A program made the position numbers and the translations under genes. Below, piece after piece: positions 36,501 through 46,655 of a stretch of DNA of 64,000 bases (position 1 is the stretch's first letter; every line of letters starts with the position of its first letter). This stretch comes from Terana coerulea (taxonomy: Eukaryota > Basidiomycota > Agaricomycetes > Polyporales > Phanerochaetaceae): contig JAKOGH010000898.1 of NCBI GenBank assembly GCA_024811115.1, positions 16,133-80,132 on the forward strand, read 5' to 3'. Under the pieces are notes generated by a model, which saw nothing but the letters and a program-made list of their open reading frames with translations, was not told the DNA's origin and searched no databases.

Positions 36501-36982
36501 GCGACATGGACATATAGCGTACCAGCCATTCCCTCACCAAGCACGTAAGCAATGATAAGGCAGAACAACTGCGAGACAGATGCATTCTACGTGCCTGTAA
36601 GACGCTGCTTCTTTCAGGAATGCTATAGGACATACCTGGGGCTTGAACGTATAGATAGTCGAAAGCACAGCGCTAAACACGCTGAGCCCAATACCGAGGA
36701 AGACCGTCCTGAAGGTAAACGCCTGAAGCGATGGGTCGTCCTCCGCTGAGATAACCTGTATCCCTGCATGTCAGAATAACCAATCGCTCAAATCATCAGA
36801 GCACGCACCTGGACAGCGACGTCCTCAGCCTTCTCAATTACAGCGACGTGCTCGCTATCGTCATCCGACCCGACCAAGCTCTCCACAACGTCGACATTCT
36901 TCTCCGTGTCGAGCTTCCTGAGCGACAGCTCGCTCGTCGTGCGTTCGCGCTTGAGCTCGGGCGTCTCGTCCAGTATCGCCAT
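33582..36982 (-). CDS. Oligopeptide transporter (OPT family)
   Basis: Proton-coupled plasma-membrane transporter for small peptides or related compounds. The ATG at 36982 begins MAILDETPELKRERTTSEL, an acidic cytosolic N-terminus. Later exons give DDPSLQAFTFRTVFLG, the family signature NPGPFNIK joined to EHTAIVIMASTASS (about 36320-36430), YPAYISVVSLLQSLHFG, FFWEWIPQYPFPLLTA, LVFMSTSLFGSDGSTYNQT, YPEVPQWWYLALFVAS, GFQISIKYAIQVLAAFIHPG, and near the end the FAAQWWARSRRPAWFKKYNY helix with LTSAALDGGSQ. The C-terminus is FPNWWGNPANLSVDRCAATD. Very many short introns split it (at least 15). The length and motif order fit a full-size OPT with about 14-16 membrane helices. An out-of-frame fragment copy of its 3' end lies downstream. 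Confidence 0.92.
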
Positions 36983-37655
36983 GTTCGCCGTCAAACTAGC
37001 GTGCTCTGGGATTCAGTCGGACGGACAGAGGTAGAGAGTATCACCCGGACGTCAACACCGTGTAGGGCTCTTCTTAATGCAAACCGTTGGTTCACGTGCC
37101 CTGAAGCCCCATGGCCGCCAATCTGAAAACATTGAGTCGGAGCGCACACGACGGCAAAGATACAGTGGCCTTCCATTCTTCCTATCGCGAAGCCAGCTTG
37201 GCGTTGCGGCAAAGCAGAGCCACCAGCCGTCCGTCTTCCTTGATTGCAGAATGAGCCTGTGCGAAAGTGTCTATACAGGGGGCTATCAGCGAGATACAGC
37301 GCTTAGGGGAGAAGATAAAGACCTGGCTATCTCTCCTGTGCCTTGTGTCCTGAGATACTTCGTGCGAAGTCCCGGCATAGCTGAGAATGTAGAGATCGAT
37401 TCTACCATTGGAAGATCAGCCGTACAAAAATCGGACCGTGGCCATAGGCCGGACGAAGGGACTGAGTGGCGCTCCTTGCAAGTAATGATGCGTAGCGGAT
37501 GTCTGGAAGAGCAAGTAAATGTGTGCATAGCCTGATATACAATGGGTTATGCTAGAGTCCCAAAATGAAATGAACGCAAGCTGCTACCTCTAATTACTCA
37601 CAGCAAAGTAAGAAAGAGGGAGTGATAACCAACACCAGGACCACTCGGGAAGAGT
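36983..37655. other. Intergenic region between OPT and MATE genes
   Basis: About 670 bp. It holds the promoter of the OPT gene and the 3' flank of the MATE gene, both on the minus strand. I see no gene; a plus-strand open frame here has no domain. Confidence 0.5.
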
Positions 37656-40313
37656 TCAATGCTGGGCAGCCTCCGCATCGTGGCGCAAGCCCGCCTTGTG
37701 TTCCGCCTCCAAGCGCAGCCGTACCTTCTGTACCTGCTTGTCCCAATCAGTTCGCAGGCAGATCCAGACACCGACACCCGCGCCATAGATAAGCGCGAGG
37801 GTCAGGCCTATCCACAGTCCCGGTAGATCGAGGTGCTTTTTGAAAGCAAGCCAGATGCCGAAGGGTATTCCAATGATGTAGTACGCACTAAAATGTGTGC
37901 GTTTAGGTGGGGGAAAGGGAGAACAGCCGGGGTGAACATACCTCAGGTTGAGCAGGGCACCTGTAAACTGCTTGCCCTGTGCTCGGAGGATACCTCCAGT
38001 GACTGCGCTGAGACCGTCGAATACTTGGAAGAGAGAAACAACAGGGATTATCTCAGCAACCAACAGAACGACGCCTAAGATTAGCAAGATTAGCTCAGGT
38101 GCTGCTTGAAACTTGTTTGCCGTGTACTGACTTTCGTCGTCATTGAAGAGATGAGCCCAAGACTTGCGGAACACCATGAACATGGTGCTGATAGGACACC
38201 ATCAGTGAACGCTAATCGTCAAATGCAGACTACGACTTCACCTCCACACAGCAGCAATAACAAGCGCCATCAACATCGACGCCTTAGCGGAGTATGCTGC
38301 GCGAGCAGCATTCTCTTCGCCGAGTAAGTTTCCGATACTACACGGTAGGTGAGTATTATGATGACGAAGTGCGGGAAGCGACGTACCGGACAGAGGTGGC
38401 AACACTGAGAGCAAACGGAGCTTGGAATGTGGTCGACGCTGAAACGAGAAGTACAGACTGCGTAGCAAGCGCGATCGGACCCAGCCTGTCGAAGAAATTC
38501 AAGACTCAGCATAATTACGATAGATAGACTTGAGGCAACGACTTACATGCTCGCAGCAAGGCCGACAAGCTCCCAGCTCCACCACTCCGACGCCGTCTGG
38601 CCCACACCCGCCAGTCCAAGCTGTACAAGAACGCCCAGGCTGGTGAACATGCGCCGGGTTATCGGATGCCAGGCGGTCTTCGGGACAAAGAAGACGCCGT
38701 AGATGATCGAGCACAGGGATATGAGATTGAAGGATATACCCGTGGCGATGGGTGCACCGATGAATCCGAGACGAATGGGTTCCGGACCCCATACTAGAAA
38801 AGTGTTAGCGTAGCGTTTGGACATCCATGGAAAGACATACCAAGTATGTAGTTTAATAGCGCATTGACTGGTGCGACGCACATAATGATGCGAGTTGGGA
38901 CACTAAACAAGCCTATTCCGAACGAATTAGAACCGCGATCCTGAGATGGGAAATGAATAATTTACCTTGAGACTGGAAATACCGCCTTGAGATGCAGTTG
39001 AAGGCGTAAGCGGGAAGGCCTAGAACAGACCATTTAAGGTAGACCCCCGCCAAGTGGGCAACTTCAGCATCTTGACGGAGGGCGAGCAGTATTGACTCCG
39101 AGCTGAACCAAATCAATATTATAGGCTGTGGTCGAACACTTATTTAGTAAAGGAGGTACTGGGTCATAGGAAGAGCACGTACGAACAAGCAGGCGGCCAT
39201 GACGACAGCTAAGTGCACGAACGTGTGAGTACTAATGATAGCTTGATTTTGCACGAAACATACACATGCGCTGAGACCATAGGCCCACAAGCCTGGGCTG
39301 TGTGGAGGTCCAGGCGCTCGGGAGCATTGTGTCGAGCGTGCTTGTGAAGCCCTTGAATGATGCTGTATCCGGAAACGCTCGCAGTCATTGAACCCAGTGT
39401 AGAAGCGGCAAGGGCGGTCGTGGACAAGTGGCCAATAGAGACGACAGATGCGACGACCAGTGAATATTCCAGCAAATGTGTTCTAGAGGTCTCATGATCA
39501 GCTCAATGGTATACCTGCACATATACGAAAAAAGAAATGTTGCGGGCTCTGACTTAGTCTGAACACGAGTCGGAACGTTCAGTCTACCAGGACCACGTGA
39601 GAAGTAAAGCTTAAAGCAAGCCAATCAGCAGCTTCCCCTTCCAATAGTCATTTGCCTTTCATCGTGACATCACGGACGTTTCCTCGAGCGTGCTCAATGC
39701 ATAGCGGGATGCTATCGCTGCCAAGAGCGTCGGGCGTCCGCTCAGCCAGCGTCCCCAAGCGCAGAAACGGCGGCGACGAAGTGGACATCGCTGATAGCAC
39801 TGCATATAAACCATGGGCAGAATAGAACGCTGATACTCACCCGCATACAGGCAGAGTGTATTTAGTCAAAATACGAATTTCCTCCCAAAGAGCGTTCGAG
39901 CGGTTCGCGGACTCCGGGCTGAGGTCCTCTTCGTCAACCTCCTCCTGGATGCGGGGGACTGGTGGGCCTAGCAGGGGCGTATTCTCCGTAGCTGGGGGAA
40001 TATTTGGGCCCGAGCGATGCCCGGATTTGTCTGGTAGGGGACCCATAGTCGTAGGATTGAATGGTGTCACGTATGGGGCGGGGAAGCTGCTCCGGCGAGG
40101 CTTGGGTGCAGCAAGCAGTGTATCTGCTTCGGAGGAGGTCAGGTCGTCGTTTTCGTCGGTGTTAAAGGCGTCCGATGACCCAGGGGCGGGTTCGCCGTCG
40201 TCGTTTTCGTGAGGTCGTTCACTTACGCCGTTGGCGGCGGCGTAGCGAGATAAGAGGGCGTAATCAGAGGGAAGCGACGAAGGTGTCGAGTAGTGGACAT
40301 AAGTGGAGGACAT
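37656..40313 (-). CDS. MATE-family multidrug/toxin efflux transporter
   Basis: Cation-coupled exporter of organic compounds, probably in the plasma or vacuolar membrane. The ATG at 40313 opens a long cytosolic N-terminus (about 150 residues, Ser/Pro/Asp-rich, with ENTPLLGPPVPR, an acidic EEVDEEDLS and a segment ALWEEIRILTKYTLPV). Membrane exons follow: VVASVVSIGHLSTTALAAST, QGFTSTLDTMLPSAW (the MatE 'LDTLxxQA' region), YLKWSVLGLPAYAFN, LNYILVWGPEPIRLGF with GAPIATGISFN, GLAGVGQTASEWWSWEL, VATSVRIGNLLGEENAA (a MatE repeat signature), VSLFQVFDGLSAVTGGILRAQG, and YYIIGIPFGIWLAF. The C-terminus is a charged helix ending ...HDAEAAQH. This is a full-size protein with about 12 helices. It is divergent from SAM50, start to start 257 bp. 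Confidence 0.93.
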
Positions 40314-40570
40314 GACGGCAGGAAGCAAGCTAAACCCAGTTGGCCCCGCTGCTCGAAGAGGTGGCACACGACCAACCAGGAATTTTGCGTGAACAGCGTC
40401 TGCGATAATTATAAGAGTCAACTCAAGCGAACGGACCGAGGTCCAGACCTGGAGCGCCCGCACTCACGCGTGATCCGTACTTCCCTTTCGGGGCATCCGC
40501 GTCGGAGGGCGCTTTCACGTTTCTCCTCCGCTGTCCGGCTGCTGCAACCGATCTTGCCTCTCGACATCTC
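40314..40570. promoter_or_regulatory. Divergent promoter region of MATE and SAM50 genes
   Basis: The 257 bp between the two start codons must hold both promoters. I see no strong TATA word. The sequence is moderately GC-rich with CT-rich tracts. Whether the genes are co-regulated is unknown; their functions differ. Confidence 0.6.
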
Positions 40571-42432
40571 ATGGCGGACTCTGAGCTCAAGGCACCACCC
40601 TCAAACCACCACTGCACAACTCCTCGGCCCCGCGAGATGGAGAAGTTGAGGTCGACTTGAGCAAGCTGAAAAAATGGCAGGAGGAGCGGATTGCACGGCG
40701 GTTGAGAGGAGAGTATGAGTCGGCGGTCCTGCACCTCGCTGAAGTCGTAAGTTACGGTCTACTCCTTGGCGCGTCATTCGACTTACACTTTTAGGTCAAT
40801 GAAAACATTGAAACAAATTTGCGGCTTGCAGGTGTGCGCGTCGAAGGGGCCGCGCGGACCCGCAAATCTTTCTTGGGCTCCCTTGTCCAGCCATACCTCG
40901 ACAAGAGCAAAAATGAATCGCAGACACTCGGCTCCATCCTGCACGACGCCCGCTCGCTCGGAAGCTTGCTTCAGGAGACCGATATCTTCTCCAACGTCCT
41001 CGCCAAGGTCGAGCGCAGCAATGAACCACTCGCGCACCCCGGAGACATCCAGCTGGTATTCAAGACACAGGAGCGGCCACGGATGTACCTGAAGACCTCG
41101 ACGGAGTTTGGCAACAATGAAGGTGGTGCTGTGAGTGCCCTCCACGTTCAACGTCTATGACCACTCACAAGGACGATAGAGCGCGACATGTCGGGTGCGC
41201 AACGCCTTTGGTGGCGCTGAAGCCTTCGAAGCACACCTCTCGTTCGGCACGACCACGCGCATCGCGTACAACGCCTCGCTCACCGCGCCCCTCACCAACA
41301 CCCTCCAGACACGCGGCGAGCTCACCGTCTTCGGCACAGAACGCGACAATACGAGCTATTGCAGCGCCTTCGAGGGTGTCCGTGGCATCAAGGCTGTAGT
41401 CAGGGTGAGCTAGGTCAGCTTGCGTTCCCAGGCTGGCACGATGGGTAAACTGAACTGTCGTGTTGTTGTTTCCGCAGAATGGACAGCTCTCAAAGGGTCT
41501 GCACGAGATTGGTTACGAAGGTGTGCTCAGGCACATTGGGAATTTGCAACCTGCTGCATCCGTCAGGTAACTCAATCACATTGGCCTTTCTCACACATCA
41601 AGCTTGCTTAAATGTCTAAATTAGCATGAGAGAAGCCGCGGGACAGTCGACCAAGTCCTCAATTACCCATGCCTGGTCCCGAGACACCCGAGATGACAGC
41701 CTCTTTGGTACTCGTGGTGCATATCTACGGTTTGCTCAAGAATATGCAGGCCTAGGTGGCGACGCCTCTTTCTATAAGACTGAGGCCCACGGTCAACTGT
41801 CTCGCCCTATCCTCCCGGGCGTGGTGCGTTTCGCCTTAGCACTCAGTGGCATGACCCATCTAAATCACATGTAGACTCTGTCGCTCGCAGCGCGCAGCGG
41901 GCTGATATGGTCTCTTGGCAAACCAGTACCCTTTTCGGACCGCTTCCAGCTAGGCGGACCTACGAGTGTCCGCATGTTCCGAATGAACAGCATGGGTCCC
42001 CACGATGGACGTAAGAATACTCTTCTCTCTCATATGATATTTGTGCTCACAATGTTTTGTAGCTGACTCCCTTGGAGGCGACCTCTTCTGGTCTACTGGA
42101 CTCAGCCTCATTTCCGATATTCCACAGGAAGCCTCACTGGCCGGTGAAGCTGCACGGCTTCGTCAACGCAGGACACCTTGATACCATCGACCGCTGTATG
42201 TCTGCATTCTTCCAGTTTCTCGCTTCGTTGCTCACGTCCGTTACAAGCAAAACCGCTACAAGATTCCCTAATCAACGCCGTCAGCAAGCCGTCTGTGTCT
42301 GCGGGTTTAGGCATTGTTTACCGTCTGCAAGGCATCCGTGTGGAAATGAACTTTGGACTGCCGTTGGCTGCAGCGAAGGTGGAGGGCGCGAGAAAAGGGT
42401 TCCAGCTGGGTCTTGGTCTCGAGTTCCTCTGA
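40571..42432 (+). CDS. SAM50: SAM50/TOB55 mitochondrial outer-membrane assembly channel, with frame breaks
   Basis: Omp85-family 16-strand beta-barrel that inserts beta-barrel proteins in the mitochondrial outer membrane. The N-terminal part VNENIETNLRLAGVRVEGAA with KSFLG is the POTRA-like domain. Barrel segments include YLKTSTEFGNNEGG, CRVRNAFGGAEAFEAHLSFG, LSKGLHEIGYEG, ITHAWSRDTRDDSLFGTRG, PFSDRFQLGGPTSVRMFR (the Omp85 L6 loop with the conserved (V/I)RGF-like site as VRMF), and LPLAAAKVEGARKGFQLGLG, the C-terminal beta-signal. The 5' end breaks near 40602: MADSELKAPPS must pass to KPPLHNSSAPRDG by one missing base. A second break near 42125 needs one extra base removed between DIP and KPHWPVKLHGFVNAG. 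Intact barrel motifs flank both sites, which argues for sequence error rather than loss of an essential gene. Confidence 0.9.
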
Positions 42433-43230
42433 GTATCATCTGCATTTTACATTTTGCTCTGCGTCGGACAGTATTGTCAGGATGCTTAATCTCACCCCTC
42501 ATCTACATTTTTGGATTGGCAGTGCTCACCCTTTTGGAAGCGCATGCAGGCTCGAATTCGCGGAGCTACATCAAGGCAGAGGTTGCGGAGTAAGACTATT
42601 TCTCTGTACCGTCCGACTCTGGAACACGAGCATGATTCTGGTACAACTCGCCCTTTACACCATGATAATGTGAAACATTGCTGCCTCCCTCATTTATATC
42701 TACTCAGAAGAGAGCCCATTCACAAATGAATCCACGTCCTTGCAACCTCATACCGAGGAGCCACCATTGTCTGGAATTATCAGATATCGCTAGACTCGGA
42801 GCGGGCAGTCGCCTGCTGAGGAATTGTCGGAGGAATGACCATAGATATTCTTCGCAAGAGAAAAACTCAATTTGCTCGGTATAGCGACTAGAATAGGCGG
42901 CAGTTGAATTCCAACCGGCTTCGTTAGACTAGTAAGTATGGTGTAGACGTCCTTGCAGCAGCACAAGATTCGCGATTCGTGACAGCGCGCGGGGGAGTTA
43001 AACTTATACCTCTGCGTTTAGCGCCCAAACACGTGTTCACGTGCCAGACGCCGATTGTTTAACGCCAGCTTGTTTAACGGCGTAACGCGTATTCAAGCTC
43101 CGCAACCCACTCTCCAGCCTGTCTTAAGCTCGAGCCGACGCGCTTTCATCCCCATCTCCTCATCCTCCTCATCCTCCTCTTACTCTTGCGCTACTTTGTG
43201 TTTTATAAATCCAGTCTTTAATCTCCAGAA
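42433..43230. other. Intergenic region, no supportable gene
   Basis: Spacer of 800 bp between SAM50 and the acidic-protein gene. Both face plus, so it contains the promoter of the latter. No gene seen. Confidence 0.5.
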
Positions 43231-45153
43231 ATGCCTATCTTTCACCGCGCCGCTCCCTTCGCCTCCAAGGTCGACGAGCCCGCGTACGCCGCTGCCGAGT
43301 CCGGCAAGCACGCTTCCAAGGTCCGCGCCGTCGTAGCAAAGCTCCGCTCCAAGTTCTCCCTGCCCAAGCGTCTCAAGATCCAGAGGAGAGAGGAAGGTCG
43401 CCACCAGCACACCCGTCGTGTTCTTGAAGACGGCCCGCAAGGAGCGCGAGCAGGCTGCTCATTGTCGCCAGAGCATTCTCGACCTCGACGTGTACAGCGA
43501 CAGCGAGTTCGGCAAGAATGCGCGTGGATCCGTTAAGAGGAAGGTCTTGCAGGCATGGGCTCAATTCTCCGTACGTCCACCTAGCTCTGCAGAAGAATTT
43601 TGACTGACTGACATCTTTGACAATGAATTGCATAGGTCAACATCGACATGGAGATTGATACCGTCTCCGACACTTCCGACATGGAGGTCGACCTAATCGC
43701 TGAAGACGACGAAATGGACGTCGACGTTGAAACTGAAGACTACAACATGTCGGTTGTATGCGAGGATAGCAACGTCGTCTTGATGGAGGCTCCGGAGTAC
43801 CCGCCCGGCATTCCTGTCTTCACTCCGCCCACTGTTGACGTCTCTATGGGATTCTCGGTTGGCCCGGACTCCGCCTCGTCCTCCTTCATTGCTTCCAATG
43901 AAGCCCTTGAAGTTCCTGAAGTCCTTGCCAGTCTCGTCGCTGAAAACTTGGATGCCTCTGCCTTCGCGTCTGTCCAGACCGCCTTGGATGCCATCACGGA
44001 AGATGTTGCCGAATGCGAAGAACTTGACTCCAATGCCTCGACTTCTGCGGAGGATCCTGACAAGGCTGCCTTCCTGCACCAGCTGGTTCCTTTCTTGGGA
44101 CCGTTCCTCCTCGACGCTTCGACGGCCTCCGGCGGCTTTCCCCTAGACTGCATGGGCGAACACGTGCAAGCCATCGTCGACGATTTTGAGGCCGCTGCTT
44201 CTGTCGACTTATCTGCAGGCGACGCCGACGGCCCTCACCTCGATCTGTTCTTAGTCAGCGAGGACGATATCGACAATGTCGTCGAAGCCTTGGGAAAGTC
44301 TGGTGTTTCCATCGAGGATGACGATCTCGTCTCTCTTGTGCCTCCGGTTCTCAATTACGAGGACGTCACCGAAGATAGCTTCTTCAATGCGCCTGGACCC
44401 ATATCCCCAACTTTTGTTCTGCCTGCTGTTCCGCTTCCTGATTATGAGGATGTCATCGAAGACACCTTCAGCTGCGACGACAATACTCTCCTCGAGTTCA
44501 TGGCCTCTCTCGACTTCGACCTCTTCAAGGCCAAGGCTGCAGAAGCTGACGATCTGGCCGCCTTCGATGTAGCCGCCTTGATGGCCTCCCTTAGGTGCCT
44601 CCGACTAAGGATCAATATCGCCTCCGCTTTTTCACCTCCACGCAATGCCGTCCAAGATCAAGATGCCACGCCGCATCGACAACGGGCCTTGGACGACCTC
44701 TTGCATATCTCTCAAGTCTCGCCTTCATGGCCTCCGAATTCTGCCCATGGCGACAACCCGCCCCGGGTCATCAACTGGACTCTGCGCCACATCGCATGTG
44801 TGGTCGCGTTCCAGCCCATCTCTACCCAACCTTGGATCGTGTTTTGGCTTCAAGTCTCGCCTCTCAGGCCTCAAACTCTGGCTTCTCTCTCATCTGCGCC
44901 GCTTGCATTGTGTGGTCGCGTCTCAGCCCATCGCTACTCTTAGTCCAGCACTGGACCCTATTCGTTCAAGCCGCCCATCGCTTGGAGTCCTATCCGCCTA
45001 TTCAAATACCAGCCTACCTCTGTCGGACTACTGAACCCGTACGATCCACCTGATGCCAGCTTTGATGACATGACCGCCTTCGGCTTTGTGCGCAGGACTA
45101 GAGACCTCTTGCGAGGCTCATTCCTCCACACTGCTGTCATACGGTCTACGTGA
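43231..45153 (+). CDS. Acidic, low-complexity protein of unknown function, frame breaks likely
   Basis: Exon 1 from the ATG at 43231 (MPIFHRAAPFASKVDEPAY) encodes a basic helical region with AAAESGKHASKVRAVVAKL. Near 43393 one extra base must be removed to continue as KVATSTPVVFLKTARKEREQ and LDVYSDSEFGKNARGSVKR. After an intron at about 43570-43635 comes a long Asp/Glu-rich stretch (DMEIDTVSDTSDMEVDLIAED and on). The final part of the frame is unsettled: the stretch 44595-45000 is open in all three plus frames and holds degenerate 100-150 bp direct repeats. A coding-like end, GLLNPYDPPDASFDDMTAF then TRDLLRGSFLHTAV, reaches a stop at 45153. Clean splice sites occur further on (45172-45352), so the mRNA may extend. 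Not recognised; possibly nuclear, given the charge pattern. Confidence 0.5.
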
Positions 45154-45942
45154 TGGCTCGGGTCGGACAAGGTGAGCACTGCGCGCACGAGCATCATTGA
45201 TGATTACTGACAATATCTCTCGCAGCTACTCGCTGTGTACGGGACATCCACATGTCTGTCTCGCTATCTCCCGCTCGTTATACGAGTCAGGTATGTCTTC
45301 TATCGTGCTTCCAGTCCTCTGACCCAAATCTGACCCTTCTGCTTGTAGCTATTCTCTCCAGAGTGATGGCAGTCCACAACTACGCCCCCCTCACTCACTA
45401 TCTACCATGTCGCTCTATACCCTCTCGAACATAGCACCCGCCGATTGCGGTGCGCCGGAGACTATCTGACCAATATATGATACCACGTAGCGAATTTCTC
45501 GAGCTCTTTACCTTTTCTGTGTCTCTGTATATACTATATGTTCTCACACGCAACGTGTCCTGATAATTTCTCTTGATATCTTCTGTCTCTCTATCTACTG
45601 TAATTTTCTGTACGCAATGTATCCTGAACTTTTGATCCCCTATTTGAACTCGGCCTCGCCGACGATGACATTGAGCTGCAGGCTGCTCCGAAGAGCGAGG
45701 GAGGGAAGGTGTGAGCGTGCGCGTCGAAGTTGCAAACACGAGCTCGCGCTTGAAGGCGCTTGACTGACCGCCGCCACGTGACCGGCGACTAAACATGGCG
45801 CTAGCACTTTCCTCCCGACTTGAACGTCCTTCAGCCCACAACCTGCAGGTCGGGATATCCCACAGGCAAGGCAAAACCGGTACGTTAAATGCGCTGCTAA
45901 TCTGTTCACGCACTTATACAAAACCATCCCTCGCAGAAAGCT
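45154..45942. other. Region with spliced-looking 3' sequence and no clear gene
   Basis: Two good GT..AG introns (about 45172-45225 and 45300-45350) suggest a transcript, probably the 3'UTR of the acidic-protein gene. From 45450 the sequence is T-rich. I cannot support a separate coding region. Confidence 0.4.
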
Positions 45943-46407
45943 ATGGTTCTTCCACACGACCTTTGCTCGCACGTCCAGAACGCCTTCCGCGCTCGGCACA
46001 GGTCGATCTGCGTGCCACACACGAACCAAAACCTCGCCATCCTCTCCATTCTCCTCCGCAACGGCTTCGTCTCGAGTGTCTCGCGGGGCACCACCGCGTC
46101 CGCTTCGCCCGGGCACTTCCACGCCGCCGGGGAGGCGCAAAGGCGGATATGGGCCGACCTCAAGTACCGCGAGGACCGGCCGGTGCTGCACAACATGGAG
46201 CTTGTGAGCATGCCGAGCAAGAACATATTCATGGACCAAAAAGAGATACTGCGGCTGTGCTCTGGTCGGAGAGTGCAGAGGCACAAGCCACTGCAGCTTG
46301 GCGAGATTGCGGTGGTGAAGACGCAGGACAAGGAGAATGAGTGGTTGGAGGCGAGGGAGGCAGTGCAGTTGAACTTAGGTGGTGAGGTTATATGCAGGGT
46401 GCGGTAG
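45943..46407 (+). CDS. MRPS8: Mitochondrial ribosomal protein uS8m (MRPS8)
   Basis: Small-subunit protein of the mitochondrial ribosome, bacterial S8 family. A single exon of 154 codons starts MVLPHDLCSHVQNAF. Typical S8 blocks are VPHTNQNLAILSILLRNGF (N-terminal helix and following strand), RRIWADLKYREDRPVLHNM, VSMPSKNIFMDQKEILRL and the C-terminal GEIAVVKT, ending GGEVICRVR. The N-terminus is short and lacks an obvious long mitochondrial presequence, as in other fungal uS8m proteins. The frame is intact. The longer frames overlapping it on both strands are shadows. Confidence 0.92.
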   Translation: MVLPHDLCSHVQNAFRARHRSICVPHTNQNLAILSILLRNGFVSSVSRGTTASASPGHFHAAGEAQRRIWADLKYREDRPVLHNMELVSMPSKNIFMDQKEILRLCSGRRVQRHKPLQLGEIAVVKTQDKENEWLEAREAVQLNLGGEVICRVR

Positions 46408-46655
46408 CGGGGTGTGTTGGATGTGCTTTGCTATGTGAGTCATGACCAGCCAACAGCGTGTTCTGGACTGACGTTAAAAGTAGAGATCCTCGTAATACCA
46501 TTGTCTTCACACTGCTCTCATGACGCTTTACTCGCATTAATTGGTTTTGGTCTCAAATCTTGAAGTCCATGGTTCGCAGAAGTAGAACACTAGTGCTACA
46601 CGAAAGTCGCTCTGGGAGCTTCAATGTACGTGTGCGGCACCGCTGTCGACACCCT

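Noticed and set aside
2651..40313. Reading P450, NMO, GT61, monooxygenases, OPT and MATE as one biosynthetic gene cluster
   Set aside because: No polyketide, peptide, terpene or similar core enzyme is present; genes are far apart, on both strands and mixed with housekeeping genes.
45640..46340. Overlapping open frames on both strands around the uS8m gene (214 and 181 residues)
   Set aside because: Only the 45943 frame shows the S8 family blocks; the others are Arg/Pro-rich shadows.
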